This document shows positions 6,226 through 9,420 of a stretch of DNA of 9,420 bases, one piece after another; position 1 is the stretch's first letter, and the number at the start of each line of letters is the position of its first letter. The translations under genes and the position numbers were made by a program. This DNA is from JAJFVC01 sp039698075 (GTDB lineage: Bacteria > Planctomycetota > Planctomycetia > Pirellulales > Thermoguttaceae): positions 1 to 9,420 of the forward strand of contig JBDKTJ010000117.1 of NCBI GenBank assembly GCA_039698075.1, written 5' to 3'. The notes beneath the pieces were generated by a model. The model was not told the DNA's origin and made no database searches. It saw only the letters and a list, made by a program, of their open reading frames with translations.

Positions 6226-6516
6226 ATGTCCATTTCTCGCGCCGAAGTCAAAAAGGTTTCACTGCTGGCCCGGTTGTCGCTGTCTGACGAGCAACTCGAC
6301 CGGATGACCAGCCAGTTGGGCGACATTTTGGGCTACGTTGATCAGTTGTCCGAGTTGGACACCGAACAGGTGGAGCCGATGGCGCACGCCTTGGACTTCG
6401 CCAACGTGTTTCGCGCCGACGCGGTTCAGCCAAGTTTGGATCGCGAAACCGCGTTGGCCAACGCTCCGCATCGTGACGCCGAGTGTTATCGCGTGCCCGC
6501 CGTGCTGGGAGAGTAA
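6226..6516 (+). CDS. gatC: Asp/Glu-tRNA(Asn/Gln) amidotransferase subunit C
   Basis: The product is 96 residues, the usual GatC size. The opening SRAEVKKVSLLARLSLSDEQL and the middle LGDILGYVDQLSELDTEQVEPMAH are the family hallmarks, and the C-terminal RADAVQPSLDRETALANAP and CYRVPAVLGE complete it. GatC wraps around GatA and GatB and holds the amidotransferase together; the complex converts Glu-tRNA(Gln) or Asp-tRNA(Asn) to the amidated form. The start at 6226 fits the family exactly, although no Shine-Dalgarno sequence precedes it and the repeat block ends only 4 bases upstream. gatA follows after 40 bases on the same strand. Confidence 0.96.
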   Translation: MSISRAEVKKVSLLARLSLSDEQLDRMTSQLGDILGYVDQLSELDTEQVEPMAHALDFANVFRADAVQPSLDRETALANAPHRDAECYRVPAVLGE

Positions 6517-6556
6517 ATCACCCACAGCCTGTCTCTAGCCCAAAGCCCCCCGACCA

Positions 6557-8071
6557 ATGACCAGCTTCAGTGCGATGCAATGGGTTCGGCAGTTGACCGC
6601 GGGCAAGACGACCTCGGTCGACGTTACGCGGGAGTATCTGGATCGCATCAAGCAGCGCGACACGAAAGTCCGGGCGTTTTTGCGGGTCGATCCGTCGGCC
6701 GCGTTGGCCCAAGCCGAGGCGATTGACCGTCGCCGCAAAGCCGGAAAGCCCCTGGGGCTGCTGGCCGGTCTGCCCGTGGCCGTGAAGGATTTGCTTTGCG
6801 CGGCAGGCGAGCCCACCACGTGCGCCTCGCGCATGTTGGAGAACTTTCGATCGCCTTACGACGCGACGGTGGTCGCCAAGCTGAAGGCGGCCGACGCCGT
6901 GTTGATCGGGCGGACCAACATGGACGAGTTCGCCATGGGCGGGTCGAACGAGAACTCGGCCTTTTTTCCGACGCATAATCCCTGGGATTTGTCGCGGATA
7001 CCCGGCGGAAGCAGCGGTGGCTCGGCGGCGTGCGTGGCCTCGCGCATGGCCCCGCTGGCCGTTGGCTCCGACACCGGCGGCTCGATCCGATGTCCCGCCG
7101 CGCTGTGCGGCATCACCGGCCTGAAGCCCACCTACGGCCGCGTCAGCCGCTTTGGACTGGTCGCGTTCGCCAGCAGTCTCGATCAGATTGGGCCGATGGG
7201 CCAGACGGCCGAGGACTGCGCGTTGCTGTTGGAAGTGATGGCCGGCCACGACCCGAAAGATTCCACGTCGATCGACCAGCCCGTGCCGCGATACACCCAA
7301 TCGGTCGCAAAGCCGCTAAACGGTTTGCGGTTGGGCGTCGTCCGCGAACATTTTGGTGAGGGGCTCGATCCGGAAGTCGACCTCGCGGTGCGCGAGGCGA
7401 TTCGCGTTTATCAATCGCTGGGGGCGACGGTCCGCGAAGTCTCGATGCCGCACGCCAAGTATGCCGTGGCCACGTATTACATCATTGCCCCGTGCGAAGC
7501 GTCGAGCAATTTGGCACGCTACGACGGCGTCCACTTCGGCTATCGGAGCAAGGAGGAGCGGGGAGAGGCGAGAGGCGAGGATCGCGAAAAGGCGGGCTCG
7601 TACTTCGCCGGTTCCTCTCCGCTGATTGACATGTATTGCCGCAGCCGCTCGGAAGGGTTCGGCGACGAGGTGAAACGCCGCATCATGTTGGGCACCTACG
7701 CGCTGAGCGCCGGTTACTACGACGCCTATTACAAAAAAGCGCTCAAGGTGCGGCGGCTGATTCGTCAGGATTTCGATCAGGCGTTCGGCCAGGTCGATCT
7801 GCTGGTCGGACCGGTCACGCCCACGCCGGCGTTCAAGCTGGGCGAGCGGATCGACGATCCCTTGGCGATGTATCTGTTCGATCTCTACACGGTTAGCGCC
7901 AATTTGGCGGGCATCGCCGGCATGTCGATTCCATGCGGATTCAGCTCACAGGGGCTTCCGATCGGGCTGCAATTGCAGGCGCCGCCGCTGGCCGAAGAGC
8001 GCCTGCTGCGCGGGGCCGCGATGTTTCAACGCGCCACCGATTGGCACACGAAAGAGCCAAATCTCGGGTGA
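6557..8071 (+). CDS. gatA: Asp/Glu-tRNA(Asn/Gln) amidotransferase subunit A
   Basis: The product is 504 residues. GatA is the glutaminase of the amidotransferase: it releases ammonia from glutamine, which reaches GatB to amidate mischarged tRNA. The amidase-signature Ser-cisSer-Lys triad is visible as Lys77 (in GLPVAVKDLL), Ser152 (in GGSSGGSAA) and Ser176 (in GSDTGGSIRCPAA). Other hallmarks are NMDEFAMGGSNE (121-132), GLKPTYGRVSRFGL (188-201), SEGFGDEVKRRIMLGTYALS (365-384) and SAGYYDAYYKKALKVR (384-399). Residues about 331-355 form an extra charged stretch compared with the S. aureus protein. The start at 6557 fits the family; no Shine-Dalgarno sequence is seen. It is in an operon with gatC and converges on the dehydrogenase gene 30 bases downstream. 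gatB is not in this window. Confidence 0.97.
   Translation: MTSFSAMQWVRQLTAGKTTSVDVTREYLDRIKQRDTKVRAFLRVDPSAALAQAEAIDRRRKAGKPLGLLAGLPVAVKDLLCAAGEPTTCASRMLENFRSPYDATVVAKLKAADAVLIGRTNMDEFAMGGSNENSAFFPTHNPWDLSRIPGGSSGGSAACVASRMAPLAVGSDTGGSIRCPAALCGITGLKPTYGRVSRFGLVAFASSLDQIGPMGQTAEDCALLLEVMAGHDPKDSTSIDQPVPRYTQSVAKPLNGLRLGVVREHFGEGLDPEVDLAVREAIRVYQSLGATVREVSMPHAKYAVATYYIIAPCEASSNLARYDGVHFGYRSKEERGEARGEDREKAGSYFAGSSPLIDMYCRSRSEGFGDEVKRRIMLGTYALSAGYYDAYYKKALKVRRLIRQDFDQAFGQVDLLVGPVTPTPAFKLGERIDDPLAMYLFDLYTVSANLAGIAGMSIPCGFSSQGLPIGLQLQAPPLAEERLLRGAAMFQRATDWHTKEPNLG
7563..7579 (+). repeat. 7-base tandem repeat inside gatA
   Basis: GAGAGGC occurs twice in direct tandem (7563-7569, 7570-7576) with a partial third copy. 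It encodes the charged part of the extra segment in GatA (about residues 332-345). Its purine-rich composition is unlike the neighbouring coding sequence. Confidence 0.5.
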
Positions 8072-8101
8072 AATGAGGGGAAAAACCGCAAAAGGTTCGC
8101 T

Positions 8102-9199
8102 CTAGCCCAATTTTCTGCAGATCGCCGCGGCCATTTCCTGCGTGCCCACGGCCGTGGGATCGTTCCGGTCGGCCTTCATGTCGTAGGTCACATCGCGGCC
8201 CTCGGCGATGACCGCCGCCGTGGCCTGTTCGAGCCGATCGGCCGCCTCGAACTCTTTCAAGTGGCGGAGCATCAACACGGCCGACAGGATCAACGCCGTC
8301 GGATTCACTTTATTCTGGCCCTTGTACTTCGGCGCACTGCCGTGCGTGGCTTCGAACACCGCGCCGTCGGGGCCGAGGTTTGCGCCGGGCGCGACGCCCA
8401 AGCCGCCGACCAGTCCGGCCGCCAGATCGCTGAGGATGTCTCCGTAGAGATTCGGCAGCACCAGGACGTCGTACAACTCCGGCTTCTGGACCAACTGCAT
8501 GCACATGTTGTCGACGATGCGGTCCTCGAACACGATGTCCGAAAACTGTTCGGCGATGCGACGGGCCGTGGCCAGAAACAGTCCATCGGTGTGCTTCATG
8601 ATGTTCGCCTTGTGGACGGCCGTCACCTTGTGGCGACCGTTTTGCCGGGCATACTCGAACGCACAGCGAACAATTCGCTCCGTGCCCGAAAGACTGATCG
8701 GCTTGATCGAAATGCCGGTCTCGTCGCGGCCCGAGCGAATCCGCCGCTGCGGCGAGATCTTGTTGATGAAGTCGAACAACTCGCCCGTGACCGGCTGGCC
8801 GGCCTCGAACTCAATGCCGGCGTACAGGTCTTCGGTGTTCTCGCGGACCAGGACCAGATCGACCTTGCGATCGCTGAAAAACGTACGAACGCCGGGATAA
8901 TATTTGCACGGCCGGATGCAGGCGAACAGGCCCAATTCCTGACGCAAATGGACGTTGATGCTGCGAAACCCGGTGCCGACCGGAGTCGTGATCGGGGCCT
9001 TCAAGGCACATCGGGTGCGACGGATGCTGTCCATCGTGGCGTCGGGCAGCGGGGTGCCGCATCGGGCCATGACGTCGATGCCGGCCTCTTGAACGTCCCA
9101 GTGGATCGCCACGCCGGTGGCGTCGACGCAGCGACGAGCCGCCTTGGCCAGTTCAGGTCCAACGCCGTCGCCCGGGATCAACGTAACTTCGTGTGCCAT
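8102..9199 (-). CDS. icd: Isocitrate dehydrogenase-like decarboxylating dehydrogenase (isocitrate/isopropylmalate family)
   Basis: The product is 365 residues, smaller than E. coli Icd (416) and in the range of mitochondrial NAD-type subunits. The reaction is oxidative decarboxylation of isocitrate to 2-oxoglutarate in the TCA cycle, in the cytoplasm. Substrate and metal motifs: RSINVHLR (79-86, with Ser80, Asn82, Arg86), Arg96 in CIRPCKYYPG, RENTEDLYAGIE (119-130, Tyr126), Lys197 in HKANIMKHTDG, Asp230, and Asp254/Asp258 in NLYGDILSDLAAG. The cofactor region HGSAPKYKGQNKVNP (286-300) has Lys291-Tyr292, as in NADP enzymes. The ENTEDLYAGIE motif argues for isocitrate rather than isopropylmalate. 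ATG 9199 is chosen over an in-frame TTG at 9226 because homology begins at once (MAHEVTLIPGDGVGPE). Convergent with gatA. Confidence 0.87.
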   Translation of the reverse strand: MAHEVTLIPGDGVGPELAKAARRCVDATGVAIHWDVQEAGIDVMARCGTPLPDATMDSIRRTRCALKAPITTPVGTGFRSINVHLRQELGLFACIRPCKYYPGVRTFFSDRKVDLVLVRENTEDLYAGIEFEAGQPVTGELFDFINKISPQRRIRSGRDETGISIKPISLSGTERIVRCAFEYARQNGRHKVTAVHKANIMKHTDGLFLATARRIAEQFSDIVFEDRIVDNMCMQLVQKPELYDVLVLPNLYGDILSDLAAGLVGGLGVAPGANLGPDGAVFEATHGSAPKYKGQNKVNPTALILSAVLMLRHLKEFEAADRLEQATAAVIAEGRDVTYDMKADRNDPTAVGTQEMAAAICRKLG

Positions 9200-9220
9200 G
9201 TCTGTCTTCTCGAAGAAATT

Positions 9221-9252
9221 GCTCAAAGTCGATAAAATAGAAACCTTTGAGC
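9221..9252. promoter_or_regulatory. Inverted repeat in the leader of the dehydrogenase gene
   Basis: GCTCAAAG (9221-9228) and CTTTGAGC (9245-9252) are perfect 8-bp arms separated by 16 AT-rich bases. The centre lies about 37 bases upstream of the ATG at 9199. The spacing (24 bases between arm starts) would suit a dimeric regulator on the DNA, or the arms could form a hairpin in the mRNA leader. No regulator is identified. Confidence 0.4.
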
Positions 9253-9278
9253 GTAACAGACAGGCCCCAAAGGGTCAA
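9250..9278 (-). promoter_or_regulatory. Weak candidate promoter of the dehydrogenase gene
   Basis: On the minus strand TTGACC (9278-9273) is followed after 17 bases by TACGCT (9255-9250). The -35 is a good match (five of six), the -10 a poor one. If real, the -10 overlaps the outer arm of the inverted repeat at 9221-9252. Confidence 0.25.
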
Positions 9279-9319
9279 GTTGCCCCCGCGGACGTGCGTG
9301 ACCAGCGTTCTGGGCTGCG

Positions 9320-9418
9320 TTAAGTCGTGGCGTAGCGGGCATTTGGCCAGACTTGACGCCATTGGCCGTTTCTGTCCAGTGAATCCAGGGCCGCCACAGC
9401 CGTGGCGTTGGGCCGATC
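9320..9418 (-). CDS. Possible C-terminal end of a minus-strand gene running in from beyond the window
   Basis: Thirty-two codons read NATAVAALDSLDRNGQWRQV and WPNARYATT before a TAA at 9322-9320. GC at third positions is high (about two thirds), as in the neighbouring genes. The other minus-strand frames are open too, so the evidence is slight. No family is recognised. If real, it would lie 120 bases upstream of the dehydrogenase on the same strand. No terminator is seen after it. Confidence 0.25.
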   Translation of the reverse strand, partial: DRPNATAVAALDSLDRNGQWRQVWPNARYATT

Positions 9419-9420
9419 CC

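Noticed and set aside
8072..8101. Bidirectional terminator between gatA and the dehydrogenase
   Set aside because: Only a 4-bp AACC/GGTT stem with no following T run on either strand; too weak to call.
8261..9235. Open frame of 324 codons on the plus strand opposite the dehydrogenase
   Set aside because: Antisense shadow of a well-conserved gene; no motif of its own.

Overview
The window looks like a piece of a planctomycete chromosome (Pirellulales-like). The strongest sign is a DUF1559 protein with a type II pseudopilin-like N-terminus (GFTLVELLVV) and a C-terminal H-x9-DG motif, a family hugely expanded in that phylum. It is followed by the kind of small lipoprotein gene that usually accompanies it. 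Moderately high GC and the near absence of Shine-Dalgarno sequences in front of most genes fit. No rRNA, tRNA, CRISPR array or defence system was found. Most of the window is housekeeping and core metabolism, with one accessory patch.

Layout. (1) 77-1090: DUF1559 protein. (2) 1056-1392: remnant of a small lipoprotein gene that overlaps its 3' end, with an internal frame change and a missing middle. (3) 1365-2978: a complete-looking insertion sequence of about 1.6 kb with an IS4-like DDE transposase on the minus strand and long (about 72 bp) terminal inverted repeats. It sits in the 3' part of the lipoprotein gene. Removing it together with one copy of a 4-bp GCGC restores an open frame that runs on to 3056. 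(4) 3060-4244 (minus): RlmI-type 23S rRNA m5C methyltransferase. (5) 4447-5733: MFS efflux-type transporter, divergent from rlmI. (6) 5848-6123: ribosomal protein L28 of the four-cysteine type, with a plausible promoter. (7) A repeat-rich spacer at 6127-6221. (8) gatC (6226-6516) and gatA (6557-8071), two subunits of the tRNA-dependent amidotransferase; gatB is not in the window. (9) 8102-9199 (minus): isocitrate dehydrogenase-like decarboxylating dehydrogenase, convergent with gatA, with a dyad in its leader. (10) The last 120 bases may hold the C-terminal end of another minus-strand gene.

How the parts fit. L28, GatC/GatA and RlmI all serve translation (ribosome structure, Gln/Asn-tRNA formation, rRNA modification), so the middle of the window is loosely translation-themed. 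Icd belongs to the TCA cycle. The DUF1559/lipoprotein pair with its insertion element is the only evidently decaying part. I see no convincing previously undescribed system. The points most worth checking are the element's unusual ends and the gene it interrupts, the repeat between rpmB and gatC, a low-complexity insertion in GatA, and the mixed cofactor determinants of the dehydrogenase.
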